Assembly: GCA_028284495.1 (NCBI GenBank)
Contig: JANQRP010000020.1
Coordinates: 1 to 32,169, forward strand
From: Longimicrobiales bacterium
Lineage (GTDB): Bacteria > Gemmatimonadota > Gemmatimonadetes > Longimicrobiales > Gaopeijiaceae
Length of the DNA: 32,169 bases
Direction of reading: 5' to 3'
The number at the start of each line of letters is the position of its first letter. The first letter of the stretch is position 1. The notes beneath the pieces were generated by a model that saw only the letters and a list, made by a program, of their open reading frames with translations, searched no databases and had not been told where the DNA came from. Both the position numbers and the translations under genes were made by a program. Shown piece by piece: positions 7,095 through 16,943 of this stretch.

Positions 7095-9494
7095 ATGAAT
7101 CGATTCGACGCCCGGATGCTTCTGCTGCTGACGGCCGCCCTTCTGGTCGGCGCCGCTCCTCTCACGGCTCAGGCCGCCGAGGAGCAGTCGCAGGAGGAAG
7201 AGCAGGAGCAGGAGGCCGACACGGTCAAGACGTATTCCGACGTCATCACCGACGAGTTCGAGACGGACGAGGGGATGTTCGACGTGCATCAGCACGACGG
7301 CGACATCTACTTCGAGATTCCGCTCGACATGCTCAACCGTGAGATGCTCATCGTCACGCGGTTCGGTGCAACGCCGGACGGCGCGGGCTACGGTGGCTCC
7401 AAGCTGAACGAGTCCCCGGTCCGGTGGCAGCGTCGCGACGACCGGATCCTGCTCCGGATGGTGAGCCTCGACAACGTGGCGGACGAGGACCTGCCGATCG
7501 CCCGAGCCGTCGCCAACTCGAACGTCGAGCCGATCATCGCCGCCTTCGACATCGAGGTGATGAACGACGACTCCACCGCGGTGGTCATCGAGGTGACCGA
7601 CCTCTACGACGGCGACGAGTCGATCTTCGGCATCACGGGCGGGCGCCGGACGGCGCTCGGCATCCGGAACCTCGACTCCGACCGGTCGTTCGTCGACCAC
7701 GTCCTGTCCTTTCCGCGCAACATCGAGGTCCGGCGGACCGTGACGTACAACTCGTCCGAGCCACCGAGCAACGGGCCCGTGGGCGCGTTCACGGCGCAGC
7801 TCAACCACTCGATGCTCCTGCTTCCCGACGATCCGATGCAGCCGCGGAAGTGCGATCCCCGCGTCGGGTTCTTCGACATCGACCGGATCAACTACGGACT
7901 CGACACGCAGCGGGCCACGGAGGAGTGCTTCATCACCCGCTGGCGTCTGGAGCCGAGCGACCCCGAGGCCTACGCCCGCGGCGAGCTGGTCGACCCGATC
8001 GAGCCCATCGTCTTCTACATCGATCCGGGCACGCCCGAGAAGTGGCGCCGGTGGCTCAAGCAGGGGGTCGAGGACTGGCAGGTCGCCTTCGAGGCGGCCG
8101 GGTTCTCCAATGCGATCATCGCGGCCGACCCGCCAACGGACGACCCCGAATGGCACCCCGAGGACGCCCGCTACTCCGTGATCCGCTATCTCGCCTCCGG
8201 CACCCAGAACGCGTCGGGACCGCACGTCCACGACCCGCGGACCGGACACATTCTCGAGTCCGACATCCAGTGGTACCACAACGTCATGAACCTCCTGCGG
8301 AACTGGTTCTTCATCCAGACGGCCGCGGTGAACCCGGAGGCGCGCGGGATCGAGTTCTCCGACTCGATCATGGGCGAGCTCATCCGGTTCGTTTCGGCGC
8401 ACGAGGTCGGGCACACGATCGGACTCCAGCACAACATGCAGTCGTCCGCCGCCTACTCGGTGGAGGACCTGCGGACCGACTTCACCTGCGAGATGGGCGT
8501 CGCGCCGTCCATCATGGACTACGCCCGCTTCAACTACGTGGCTCAGCCCGGTGACGACGCCTGCCTCATGCCGCTCGTCGGGCCCTACGACATCTTCGCG
8601 ATCGAGTGGGGCTACCGGTGGTTCCCCGACGAAGACATGGACTCGGAGCGCGCCATCCTGAACGAGATGGTCGCGGAGATGCAGGAGGACCCCGTGTATC
8701 GGTTCGCCGGTGGCGGCACGAGCGGCGCCGATCCGACGCTGCAGTCCGAGGCGATCGGGGACGATGCCATGGAGGCGTCGGACTACGGGGTCGAGAACCT
8801 CAAGCGGATCGTCGACGCGCTTCCGGGCTGGACGTACCGGGAGGGTGAGGACTATGACCAGCTTCAGGAGCTCTTCCAGAACGTCTACAGCCAGTGGAAC
8901 CGCTACAACGGGCATGTGCTGGCGAACGTCGGCGGAACCGTCGCGCACCGGAAGCGCCAGGGTCAGGACGGGGCCCAGTTCGACATCGTCCCGGACGAGA
9001 CGCAGCGCCGGGCGGTGGACTACCTGCGACGACAGGTCTTCGAGACCCCGACCTGGATGTTCAACGACGAGATCCTCGAGAAGATCGTCGGCGCCGACGT
9101 CGCGGGCCTGATCCAGGGCGGGCAGGTCTCGGTGCTGAACCGTCTGCTCAATGCCGATCGCCTCGGTCGGATGGTCCAGCAGGAGGCGTTCTACGGAGGC
9201 GATGCGTACTCGCTCGAGGAGCTGTTCGACGACACGCGCCAGGCGGTGTGGCGTGAGGCGTACCGGGGCGATGACACCGACACGTATCGTCGGAATCTCC
9301 AGCGCGCGTACGTCGACCGGATGGGTGCACTGATGTCGGACGAGGACGCGAGCCAGACCGACGTGGCGGCGTTCGCCCGCGCCGAGTTGCGTGTGCTGCG
9401 CGACGTCATCGCGGACGCGGACACGGGCCACCGCCCGACGCGCATCCATTTCGACGACCTTCTGGCGCGCATCGACGCGATGCTCGAGGGCTGA
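7095..9494 (+). CDS. Secreted zinc-dependent metalloprotease (DUF5117/DUF4953 type)
   Basis: This is a 799-residue protein with a signal peptide (MLLLLTAALLVGAAPLTAQA), followed by a short Glu/Gln-rich linker. The N-terminal half (about 50-330) is the DUF5117/5118-like region (FDVHQHDGDIYFEIPLDMLNREMLIVTRF, then the VEVR-like segments). The protease domain has H436-E-V-G-H440-T-I-G-L-Q-H446, the extended HExxHxxGxxH zincin motif, followed by the Met-turn-like SIMDYARFNYV. EKWRRWLKQGVEDWQVAFEAAGF is also family-typical. These proteins are abundant in Bacteroidota and Gemmatimonadota and are believed to degrade external proteins; substrates are mostly unknown. All metal ligands are intact. It appears monocistronic, with its own ribosome binding site and a hairpin 12 nt after the stop. 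Confidence 0.9.
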   Translation: MNRFDARMLLLLTAALLVGAAPLTAQAAEEQSQEEEQEQEADTVKTYSDVITDEFETDEGMFDVHQHDGDIYFEIPLDMLNREMLIVTRFGATPDGAGYGGSKLNESPVRWQRRDDRILLRMVSLDNVADEDLPIARAVANSNVEPIIAAFDIEVMNDDSTAVVIEVTDLYDGDESIFGITGGRRTALGIRNLDSDRSFVDHVLSFPRNIEVRRTVTYNSSEPPSNGPVGAFTAQLNHSMLLLPDDPMQPRKCDPRVGFFDIDRINYGLDTQRATEECFITRWRLEPSDPEAYARGELVDPIEPIVFYIDPGTPEKWRRWLKQGVEDWQVAFEAAGFSNAIIAADPPTDDPEWHPEDARYSVIRYLASGTQNASGPHVHDPRTGHILESDIQWYHNVMNLLRNWFFIQTAAVNPEARGIEFSDSIMGELIRFVSAHEVGHTIGLQHNMQSSAAYSVEDLRTDFTCEMGVAPSIMDYARFNYVAQPGDDACLMPLVGPYDIFAIEWGYRWFPDEDMDSERAILNEMVAEMQEDPVYRFAGGGTSGADPTLQSEAIGDDAMEASDYGVENLKRIVDALPGWTYREGEDYDQLQELFQNVYSQWNRYNGHVLANVGGTVAHRKRQGQDGAQFDIVPDETQRRAVDYLRRQVFETPTWMFNDEILEKIVGADVAGLIQGGQVSVLNRLLNADRLGRMVQQEAFYGGDAYSLEELFDDTRQAVWREAYRGDDTDTYRRNLQRAYVDRMGALMSDEDASQTDVAAFARAELRVLRDVIADADTGHRPTRIHFDDLLARIDAMLEG

Positions 9495-9506
9495 CCTCGG
9501 CCGCCG

Positions 9507-9530
9507 GCGCGGCCTCCTCGGGCGCCGCGC
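9507..9530 (+). terminator. Hairpin terminator-like element after the metalloprotease
   Basis: GCGCGGC (9507-9513) and GCCGCGC (9524-9530) form a perfect 7-bp stem with a 10-nt loop, 12 nt downstream of the stop codon. No T-run follows. Confidence 0.45.
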
Positions 9531-9849
9531 GCCCGCCGCCTACTCCTCTCGGCCGCGAACGCGTGGACGGTGTCCGAGCACGCGCATGTAAACCAAAACC
9601 GCGGTGGTGACACTAACCGTGCAGACGCCTGTCGGGAGACGCGGTGGACACCGATGTGACGCAGGTCCCGAACGGTGGCGGCCCCGCACCCGACGTCGCC
9701 GCCGATCTGGAACGATCTGCCAACGTGACGTCCGGCCCGCATGGAGCTCGATCGGCGTCGTGGCCGGGCAGTCTGGCCGTCGGCGCGTCATCCGCTCAAG
9801 GGCGGTGGGCGGCAGGCCGAGGTTGTGAAGACCCATCTCGGAGTTGGAT
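9531..9849 (+). other. Non-coding gap before the REC-EAL gene
   Basis: I see no convincing gene here. Short open frames exist (for example a GTG-initiated one at 9644) but they show no family resemblance. The only compositional feature is a locally A-rich patch, ATGTAAACCAAAACC, near 9586-9600, which may mark a promoter of the signalling cluster. GGAG at 9840-9843 is the ribosome binding site of the next gene. Confidence 0.4.
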
Positions 9850-11076
9850 ATGTCGGAAAACGTGAACGAGCGCGCAGTGCTCGTGGTGGATGACGATGCG
9901 TTCGTGTTGCGCACGACGGCGCTGACGCTCGCGAGCATGGGGTTCGGGGTCGTACGGACAGCCGAGTCGGCAGAAGAGGCGGAGCGGATCATCGATTCGG
10001 CCGACCCGACCATCGAAGTCGTACTTCTGGATCTCAACATGCCCGGCGTCGACGGGGTCGAGTTGCTGAGGCGATTCGACGAGCGCCAGTACGCCGGGGA
10101 CGTGGTGCTCGTCAGTGGAGAGGACGCGCAGACGCTGGAGATGGCAGAGGCGCTGGCAAGATCGCGGCACCTCTCGGTCCTTGGCGCCATCCAGAAGCCC
10201 GTCACCGCCGAACGCCTGTCGACCCTGCTGTTTCGCAACCCTTCGTCCGCCACCGGCAAGCCCTCGGCTCCGCGCCTGCGGGAGATCACACCCGAGCAGC
10301 TACGGGACGCCCTCGCGGGCGGCGCCATCGTTCCGTGGTTCCAGCCGAAGGTGAGTGTCGCGAGGCAGGTCCCGACCGGCGTCGAGGCGTTGGCGAGATG
10401 GCCAACCAGCGAGAGTGGTCCGGTCTTTCCCGACGAGTTCATTCCTGTCGCCGAGCAGGCCGGCCTCATCGATGAACTCACATTCGCGATGGTCGAGCAG
10501 TCGGTCACCGCAGCGGAAGTGTGGCGGGCCCGGGGGTTCAAGCTGAAGCTGGCGGTGAACGTCAGCATGGACTCGCTCCATTTCCTCGACTTCCCGGAGA
10601 AGCTCTGCGCGCGCATCGAGGCCGCGGGGGGTGATCCCACGGACCTGCAGCTCGAGGTTACGGAGAGCCGGCTCACGACCGACTTCGTTCCGGCCCTGGA
10701 CGTGCTCCTGCGTCTGCGGCTGCGCAGGATCAGCCTCGCGATCGATGACTTCGGGACGGGCAACTCCAACTTCGAGCAGCTGCAGCGGCTGCCCTTCGAC
10801 GAAGTCAAGCTGGACCGGACGTACGTGGCGGGTGCCGCGAGTTCGAAACGCGATGCCGCGATCCTCGAGTCCGCGGCCGCCGTGGCCAAGAAGATGGACG
10901 TGCGTGTGGTCGCGGAAGGTGTCGAGACGCTGGACGACTGGCGTCGGGTCGAGGAGCTCGGCTGTGACGAGGCCCAGGGCTACTTCCTCGCGAAGCCGAT
11001 GCCGGCCGAGGAGGTGCCGGGCTGGGTGGCCGACTGGCCGAGGCGTCGGGCGGAGCTCTTCTCTGGTCCGGGATGA
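9850..11076 (+). CDS. REC-EAL response regulator, c-di-GMP phosphodiesterase
   Basis: This is a 408-residue protein. The receiver domain (about 10-125) has VVDDDAF and phospho-acceptor D61 in VVLLDLNMPGVDG, with KPV near its end. The EAL domain (about 145-395) keeps every catalytic landmark: E179-A-L (VEALARWP), LQLEVTES, LAIDDFGTGNSN, FDEVKLDRTYV, VVAEGVET and EAQGYFLAKPM. It should therefore hydrolyse c-di-GMP to pGpG when active. The ATG at 9850 has GGAG 6 nt upstream; a TTG two codons earlier is less likely. It is first in a same-strand cluster with kaiB, kaiC and a hybrid kinase. That kinase carries its own HPt domain and is a plausible phosphate donor, linking Kai-type signalling to c-di-GMP. 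The link is inferred from adjacency. Confidence 0.9.
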   Translation: MSENVNERAVLVVDDDAFVLRTTALTLASMGFGVVRTAESAEEAERIIDSADPTIEVVLLDLNMPGVDGVELLRRFDERQYAGDVVLVSGEDAQTLEMAEALARSRHLSVLGAIQKPVTAERLSTLLFRNPSSATGKPSAPRLREITPEQLRDALAGGAIVPWFQPKVSVARQVPTGVEALARWPTSESGPVFPDEFIPVAEQAGLIDELTFAMVEQSVTAAEVWRARGFKLKLAVNVSMDSLHFLDFPEKLCARIEAAGGDPTDLQLEVTESRLTTDFVPALDVLLRLRLRRISLAIDDFGTGNSNFEQLQRLPFDEVKLDRTYVAGAASSKRDAAILESAAAVAKKMDVRVVAEGVETLDDWRRVEELGCDEAQGYFLAKPMPAEEVPGWVADWPRRRAELFSGPG

Positions 11077-11273
11077 TGTTCTGGCGTCGATCACGCGGTG
11101 GGTACGCCGTGGGCTCCGGGGAGGCGAGCCTCGGCCACGCGGCACCAACCGGGCACTCGGGTGTGGATGGGGGTCCAACGGTCTCGCTCCCGACGGAGCG
11201 CGTTGCGGGTGCCGGAGTCGCGGTGCCCCGCCGCAGCGTCGCAGCGAGCGTAACGAGCATGAGGTAACGAACA

Positions 11274-11600
11274 ATGTCCCTGGTCGAACCTACGAACCCC
11301 GCTGAACCCGATGAGGTGGAGCGACGCGCTCTGCGGCTCTATGTCGTCGGTCGGACGCCCGCGGCTGTGCGTGCGATCGATGCGATCCGCGAGCTGCACC
11401 AGGGCCTCGAACACGACGGCTGGACCCTCGAGGTCGTCGACGTGCTGCGGCGCCCCGAGCTGGCGGAAGCCGACCGAATCAGTGCCGTTCCGGCCCTGGT
11501 GAGGAAACTGCCTCGACCTGTTCGTCGTGTGGTGGGCGACCTCAGCGACATGGACCGCGTACTCCTGGGACTGGAGATCCGTGATGTGCAGGCGGGTTAG
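11274..11600 (+). CDS. kaiB: KaiB-family protein
   Basis: This is a 108-residue protein. After about 17 N-terminal residues comes the KaiB domain: LRLYVVGRTPAAVRAIDAI, LEVVDVLRRPELAEADRI, AVPALVRKLPRPVRRVVGDL, SDMDRVLLGL. These are the standard KaiB signature segments, including the LRLYV-G-TP opening and the P-LV-KLP block of the thioredoxin-like fold. In cyanobacteria, fold-switched KaiB binds the CI ring of KaiC during the clock's dephosphorylation phase. The start has GAGG 9 nt upstream. It lies 65 bp before kaiC, in the usual order kaiB-kaiC. No KaiA-like gene is present, as is normal outside cyanobacteria, so any rhythm may be damped or hourglass-like. Confidence 0.93.
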   Translation: MSLVEPTNPAEPDEVERRALRLYVVGRTPAAVRAIDAIRELHQGLEHDGWTLEVVDVLRRPELAEADRISAVPALVRKLPRPVRRVVGDLSDMDRVLLGLEIRDVQAG

Positions 11601-11665
11601 GGAGCCGCGACAGGCGTGGCACGCGATGGAAACGACACGCCTCGGAGCGTGGGAGAGGATGCCCG

Positions 11666-13225
11666 ATGGTTGACCGATCTCGGATGACGAAGGACACGCG
11701 GGAGACGAGGACCGCGGGTCTGAGAGCGTTCTGGACCAGCCAGGTCCGCCCAGGCGGAGTGCAGAAGCTCGAAACCGGAGTCGCGGGATTCGACGAACTC
11801 CTGGAGGGAGGCCTGCCCGAGGGGCGGGTGACCCTCGTGAGTGGGGGGCCGGGATGCGGAAAGACCGTGCTGCTCAACGAGTTCATCTACCGTGGAGCCC
11901 GGGACTACGGACAGCCCGGCGTCTTCGTCACGTTCGAGGAGCGCCCGGAGGACATCCAGCGAAACCTGCGAAACTTCGACTGGGAGCTCGACGACCTCGT
12001 CGAATCCGAGCGGGTGGCGTTCATCGACGCTGCGCCGCATGCCGGCGGCGAGATCGCTCTCGGAGAAGCGGACTGGTTCGAGCCGATGCTGGCCCGTATC
12101 GAGTACGTGGTGAACAAGATCGGTGCCCGGCGCCTGGCCGTCGACAACCTGGGCGCCATGTTCCTGCGCTATGCGGGCCCCGCCGACGGTGGAGACCACT
12201 ACGCGACGCGCGACCGCCTGTTCAGATTCTCCGACCGACTGCGCGACCTCGGTGTGACCACTCTGATCAGCACCGAGAGCCTGAACCAGCGCTCGTCCCT
12301 CTCGCACTACAATGTGGACGAATTTGTCAGTCAGGGCCTGATCGAGCTGAGCAGTCAGGGCGGTCAGGGGATCGAGGTTCGCAACATGATGGTGCGCAAA
12401 CTGCGGGGTTGCGGCTATCGCAGCGGGAACGTGCAGTTCGAGATCACGAGTCGCGGTCTCGAGGTGTTCCCCAAGATTCCGGTGGACACCAGCGTGGGAG
12501 ACACCGACTTCACGCAGCGCAAGACATTCGGCGTCGCCGAGCTGGACCGCGCCCTCGGAGGCGGCCTCCCCGAAGGTCATATCCTCCTGATCGCCGGGAA
12601 CACGGGTACGGGCAAGACCACTCTGGGGCTGCAGTTCGTGGACCATGGCCTGAAGGACGGCGACAGCTGTGTCTGGGTGGCGCTGGAGGAACCGGTCAGC
12701 GTGGTCGTGCGGTCAGCGGCGCGTCACGGGTGGAACCTGGGGCCCGCCGTGGACGAGGGGCGTCTACGGTTCGTCACGTCGCCCGTGCTCGACCTCATGC
12801 CCGACCGTCTCCTCTATCACATTCTCGATGCCGTGAGTGAGAGCGGTGCCACACGGATCGTCGTGGATTCCGCGTCCAGCCTCGAGTCCGCATCCCTCGA
12901 CGCGGCGTCGGCGCGGGCGTTCATGTTGCAGCTGGCGGGGTTCGCGAAGACCCGCGGTCTGACCGTTGTGCTCAACTACCTGTCGAATGAGATCTTCGGC
13001 GCCGGAAAGGGACAGTTGCTTGCGTCGCTCAACAGCAACGAGCTGCGCCTCTCGTCGATCGTCGACGGTGTGATCCTGCTTCGATACGTGGAGCGGGAGC
13101 GGAGCGTGCAGAAGCTCCTGAACGTGCTGAAGCTCCGGGGCAGCGAGCACGACAAGAGGATCTTCCACTACGAGATCGGGCAGTCCGGCTTCGTCATGGG
13201 CGAGCAGTTCGGGGACGACACATAG
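11666..13225 (+). CDS. kaiC: KaiC-family double-RecA ATPase/kinase
   Basis: This is a 519-residue protein with two RecA-like domains, the same size as cyanobacterial KaiC. CI carries Walker A GGPGCGKT (K66) and the catalytic pair in FVTFEERPEDIQRN. CII carries GNTGTGKTT (K317) and WVALEEPVSVVVRSA. At the CII autophosphorylation position, where cyanobacterial KaiC has Ser431-Thr432 (HISTITD), this protein reads LRLSSIVDG, giving adjacent S463-S464. It is thus an SS-type site and still phosphorylatable. The end of CII (VERERSVQKLLNVLKLRGSEHD, then IFHYEIG) is conserved. The domain arrangement indicates an active ATPase and probably autokinase/phosphatase acting with the adjacent KaiB. Output may run through the downstream hybrid kinase or the upstream EAL protein. 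Confidence 0.95.
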   Translation: MVDRSRMTKDTRETRTAGLRAFWTSQVRPGGVQKLETGVAGFDELLEGGLPEGRVTLVSGGPGCGKTVLLNEFIYRGARDYGQPGVFVTFEERPEDIQRNLRNFDWELDDLVESERVAFIDAAPHAGGEIALGEADWFEPMLARIEYVVNKIGARRLAVDNLGAMFLRYAGPADGGDHYATRDRLFRFSDRLRDLGVTTLISTESLNQRSSLSHYNVDEFVSQGLIELSSQGGQGIEVRNMMVRKLRGCGYRSGNVQFEITSRGLEVFPKIPVDTSVGDTDFTQRKTFGVAELDRALGGGLPEGHILLIAGNTGTGKTTLGLQFVDHGLKDGDSCVWVALEEPVSVVVRSAARHGWNLGPAVDEGRLRFVTSPVLDLMPDRLLYHILDAVSESGATRIVVDSASSLESASLDAASARAFMLQLAGFAKTRGLTVVLNYLSNEIFGAGKGQLLASLNSNELRLSSIVDGVILLRYVERERSVQKLLNVLKLRGSEHDKRIFHYEIGQSGFVMGEQFGDDT

Positions 13226-13253
13226 ACATCGCTGGCGCTCGCCCGTGCGGCGG

Positions 13254-13322
13254 ACTCCCGATCGAGGGAGTGGTGAGGTGCCGGCCGGGGTAACCGAGGA
13301 CGGCAGGTGCCGCTGCGGCACC
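13254..13322 (+). terminator. Two hairpins between kaiC and the hybrid kinase gene
   Basis: ACTCCC/GGGAGT (13254-13259, 13266-13271; 6-nt loop) is followed by GGTGCCG-CTG-CGGCACC (13306-13322), a perfect 7-bp stem with a 3-nt loop. No T-tract follows either. They may end or attenuate the kai transcript before the kinase gene. Confidence 0.4.
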
Positions 13323-13405
13323 GCATGCGCGGCGCAGCTTCGCGGCGGGGTGCGCCGGGTAGCACGGTACCGGATGCTGGTTCATCACGGATTCGGATCC
13401 CGTGA

Positions 13406-16400
13406 ATGATCCCGTCGACTGAAGAGCACCATACCGCGGTGCGCCGCCGCGGGCCAACGGCTCCTTCCGCTCCACAACTCATGCCATTCGACGCTTCCGT
13501 TCTGCTCGCGACCGGCGCCATCCTGACGCTGGTCTTCGTGCTCGTGCGTTCTCGGCGAAGGCTCGTCGATGCCGCCGACCGAGATCGAGTCCTCATGGAG
13601 TCGGTGGTCGAAGGCCTGATCGGCCTCGACTCGAAGGGGGTGATCACGTTCCTGAGCCCGTCGGCGGCGAGGATGTTGGGGTACGACCCGGAGGATCTGG
13701 TCGGTCGACCGATGCACGAGGCGATCCACTATGCGCGCTCGGACGGCTCTCCGTACCCGGTCGCCGAGTGCCCGGTGACCGTCTCACTGCGCGAGGGCCG
13801 CGAGCGCCACGTGCCGGAGGGAGTCGTGTGGAGGAAGGACGGTACGCCACTGTCGGTCGAGTACACGAGCCGACCGACGCGGAACAGGGGTCGGCTGACC
13901 GGTGCGATCATCGTCATGCGGGACGAGTCCGACGGGGAGCAGATCGAGGTCCGCCTCCGTGAAGGTCGCAGCGCGGTAGCGCGGGCGGACCGTGACCAGA
14001 GCCTGATCAGTGCCGCGCTGGAACGCACGGGCATCGCCCAGTTCACGGTGACTGGCGCGACGGGTCGAGTCCTCGATGCCTCGGACCGGAGCTGCGAGTA
14101 CCTCGGGTACACGCGAGAAGAGCTCCTCACCCTGGCAGTGTCGGACTTCGACCCTCTGTTTCCCCGCGACAGGTTCCACGAACTCACGGCGCCGATTCGC
14201 GAGCAGGGCTGGCATCGGTTCGAGTCGATTCACCAGACCAGGGACGGCCGCCGCATTCCGGTGGAGATCACGGCTGTGTACACCCCCGCGCAGGATGATG
14301 CGGAGGCGCGGATCATGGTGTTCGCGGTCGAGATCACCGAGCGCAAGGAGGCGGAGGCGCAGTTGATTCAGGCGCGTGAGGATGCGGAACAGGCGCTGAA
14401 GAGCCGAGAGCGCGACAGGGCGTTTCTCGATACGCTGCTGGACGCGCTTCCGGTAGCGGTGTTCTACAAGGATCTCGAGGGCTGCTTTCTCGGAGGGAAC
14501 CGGGTCTTCGAGGAGATGTCGGGCCTCACCATCGACGATATCCGATCCCGCACCGCCATCGAGGTCTGGCCGGGCGAACTCGGGAGCACGAACCACCGTC
14601 GCGACCTCGGCGTGGTCGAGAGTGGACTCCCCCAGACCTACGAGACCCGGATCGACACCTCGCGCGGAGAGCGGTGGGATGTGCTCATGCACAAGCAGGC
14701 GTTCGCCGACGAGCGGGGGCGGGTGGCGGGCGTCATCGGGGTCGCCGTCAACATTTCCGAGCTCAAACGCACGGAGCGACTCCTCCAGCAGGCGAAGCTG
14801 GAGGCGGACGCGGCCAACCAGGCCAAGTCCACGTTCCTGGCGACGATGAGCCACGAAATCCGAACGCCGCTCAACGGCGTGGTGGGTACCATCGACATGC
14901 TGATGCACACCGGTTTGTCGCCGGACCAGAAGGATCTGGTGCGGACGGCCCACGACTCCTCGCTGCTTCTTCAGCGGGTGATCGACGATGTCCTGGACTT
15001 CTCGAAGATCGAAGCGGGGCGGCTCGATCTCGAGCGGATCCCCGTCTCACTCGAGACCCTGCTGGACACGGTCGGCGAAAACCTCCGCTACCAGGCCGTG
15101 AAGCTGGACGTCGCGCTGCTCATCTACTTCGACCCGCGGTTGCCGACCGTGCTGGGCGATCCCGTTCGACTGAACCAGATCCTCTTCAACCTCGCCGGCA
15201 ACGCGGTGAAGTTCAGCAGCAACCTCGCCGGCCGCCACGGTGAGGTGGTCGCGTCCATCGTGATGATGGCCCACTCCGAGGGCCGCGTGGACGTGTTGAT
15301 CGAGGTGAAGGACAACGGGATCGGGATGAGCGACGAGGTGCGCGCACGCATCTTCCAGCCCTTCGTACAGGGGGAGGATCAGACGACTCGACGCTTCGGG
15401 GGAACGGGACTCGGCCTGGTGATCACCAGACGCCTGGTCGACATGATGGGTGGGCGTGTCGAGGTGCAGAGCGAGGAGGGCCGGGGCTCGACGTTCTCGG
15501 TACGTGTGACGCTCGACGAGGCGGACGCCACGGCCGACGTCGGCGACGTCAGTCTACGGGGCCTTCACACGCTCCTGGTCGAAGATGCCGACGAGCCCGC
15601 CCGCATCCTCGCCGACTATCTTCGCCACGCGGGTGCAAAGGTCACGTCGGCGAAGCCGGCCGGGGCGTTGTCCGCGTGCCGTCGGCTCGCGGAATCGACG
15701 GGTCAACCCCTCGTGATCGTGATCGACGACTACCGGGACGATAAAGTCGCGTCCGCGGTGGAGCAGCTTCGCCGAGAGGCCGGCGACCTCAACCTGCGTT
15801 TCGTCCTCGTTGCGCGAGGTCGCCGCAGCGCTCCACGGCCTCACCCCGATGGCGGGCTCACGCTGGACCTCAACGCCATGCGCCGCCGAACGCTGCTCAA
15901 CGCCGTCGAGACAGTCGCCGGTCGTTCGTCCTCGTACGGGCGCCGTCGAGCCGATCCGGGCTCGTTCAGGGCGGAGCCACTGTCGAGGGAGGAGGCTGTG
16001 GCCGCCGGCCGACTGGTGCTCCTGACGGACGACAACGAAATCAATCGGAGGGTGATCGGACGTCAGCTCGCGATGCTCGGCTACGGCGTGGAGTACGCGG
16101 TGCATGGCGAGCAAGCGCTCGAGAAGTGGCGGACCGGAGACATCGACCTGCTCCTGACCGACTGCCACATGCCGGTAATGGACGGCTTCGCGTTGTCCCG
16201 CGCCATTCGAGACGCGGAAGGCGAGGGACGGCGGACGCCCATCCTCGCCATCACCGCCGACGCGAGCAGAGAGGCGATCCGCGGATGCTTCGAAGCGGGG
16301 ATGGACGAGTGTCTTACCAAGCCCATCAGGCTTGAGAAGCTCCGGGAAGTGTTGGACAGGGTGCTGGAGGCGGAGCTGCCATCGCCGGCGGGACAGCGCT

Positions 16401-16801
16401 CGAAGGGGGGTGCGGACGCGATGGTCGCGGGAGGAGCCTCTGCGACACCGGTGGACGCCGCCACCCTCGGTACGCTTATCGGCATCACCGATCCGGTGCA
16501 GCTCGCCGATGTGTACCGGGCGTTTCTCGAGGCGGATTCTCCCACGGCGGAGCAGATGTCGGCCGCGTACGCGTCCGGCGACACCGAGGAACTGCGTCGG
16601 CTTGCTCACAAGCTGAAGTCGGCCGCTCGCACGGTCGGCGCCGGCATGCTCGCGAGCATCTGCGAGGCGGTCGAGGCCGCGTGCGCGGCGGGTGACGCGT
16701 CGCGAATCTCGGTCTCGATGGAACGGTTCCCCCACCTCTTCGAGCAGGTCGAGTCGTGGATCGAGCGCTACTCGGAGCAGGCCGGCGGCGACGAGGCGTG
16801 A
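13406..16801 (+). CDS. Hybrid histidine kinase: TM, three PAS, HisKA/HATPase, two REC, HPt
   Basis: This is a 1131-residue protein; a start at 13481 would shorten it by 25 residues without losing a domain. One membrane helix lies at about 29-48 ([17 protein letters not shown]). Three PAS-like domains follow (about 60-180, 195-315, 340-455). The H-box is [10 protein letters not shown] with H483. The ATPase has [18 protein letters not shown] and [20 protein letters not shown] first receiver (about 715-820) has ED and a candidate Asp but lacks the conserved Lys and Thr/Ser. A second receiver is intact, with D919 ([13 protein letters not shown]) and CLTKPIR. The C-terminal HPt has H1068 in [15 protein letters not shown]. 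This is a BvgS/EvgS-like phosphorelay. Its place after kaiBC suggests a role like SasA or CikA, or as donor to the REC-EAL protein; that is inference. Confidence 0.93.
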   Translation: MIPSTEEHHTAVRRRGPTAPSAPQLMPFDASVLLATGAILTLVFVLVRSRRRLVDAADRDRVLMESVVEGLIGLDSKGVITFLSPSAARMLGYDPEDLVGRPMHEAIHYARSDGSPYPVAECPVTVSLREGRERHVPEGVVWRKDGTPLSVEYTSRPTRNRGRLTGAIIVMRDESDGEQIEVRLREGRSAVARADRDQSLISAALERTGIAQFTVTGATGRVLDASDRSCEYLGYTREELLTLAVSDFDPLFPRDRFHELTAPIREQGWHRFESIHQTRDGRRIPVEITAVYTPAQDDAEARIMVFAVEITERKEAEAQLIQAREDAEQALKSRERDRAFLDTLLDALPVAVFYKDLEGCFLGGNRVFEEMSGLTIDDIRSRTAIEVWPGELGSTNHRRDLGVVESGLPQTYETRIDTSRGERWDVLMHKQAFADERGRVAGVIGVAVNISELKRTERLLQQAKLEADAANQAKSTFLATMSHEIRTPLNGVVGTIDMLMHTGLSPDQKDLVRTAHDSSLLLQRVIDDVLDFSKIEAGRLDLERIPVSLETLLDTVGENLRYQAVKLDVALLIYFDPRLPTVLGDPVRLNQILFNLAGNAVKFSSNLAGRHGEVVASIVMMAHSEGRVDVLIEVKDNGIGMSDEVRARIFQPFVQGEDQTTRRFGGTGLGLVITRRLVDMMGGRVEVQSEEGRGSTFSVRVTLDEADATADVGDVSLRGLHTLLVEDADEPARILADYLRHAGAKVTSAKPAGALSACRRLAESTGQPLVIVIDDYRDDKVASAVEQLRREAGDLNLRFVLVARGRRSAPRPHPDGGLTLDLNAMRRRTLLNAVETVAGRSSSYGRRRADPGSFRAEPLSREEAVAAGRLVLLTDDNEINRRVIGRQLAMLGYGVEYAVHGEQALEKWRTGDIDLLLTDCHMPVMDGFALSRAIRDAEGEGRRTPILAITADASREAIRGCFEAGMDECLTKPIRLEKLREVLDRVLEAELPSPAGQRSKGGADAMVAGGASATPVDAATLGTLIGITDPVQLADVYRAFLEADSPTAEQMSAAYASGDTEELRRLAHKLKSAARTVGAGMLASICEAVEAACAAGDASRISVSMERFPHLFEQVESWIERYSEQAGGDEA

Positions 16802-16943
16802 GTGGGACCGGTCGGCACAACCCGGAGTACGCGGCCCGGCGACGGGCGGGGAACACCCGATCCGCGCCGGGGCTTGGGAAGGCGCAGATAGATACGTTGA
16901 TCGCGGGCGCCACCGGCGCGTCTCGGGCCATACAGGTTCTTCC

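Noticed and set aside
7074..9449. 791-codon open frame on the minus strand, opposite the metalloprotease
   Set aside because: It is antisense to a gene with signal peptide and zincin motif, has repetitive V/R/D/L content without any recognisable domain, and arises from GC-rich codon bias.
9644..9865. Possible 73-codon gene in the gap before the REC-EAL gene
   Set aside because: No ribosome binding site, no family resemblance, and it runs into the real start region of the next gene.
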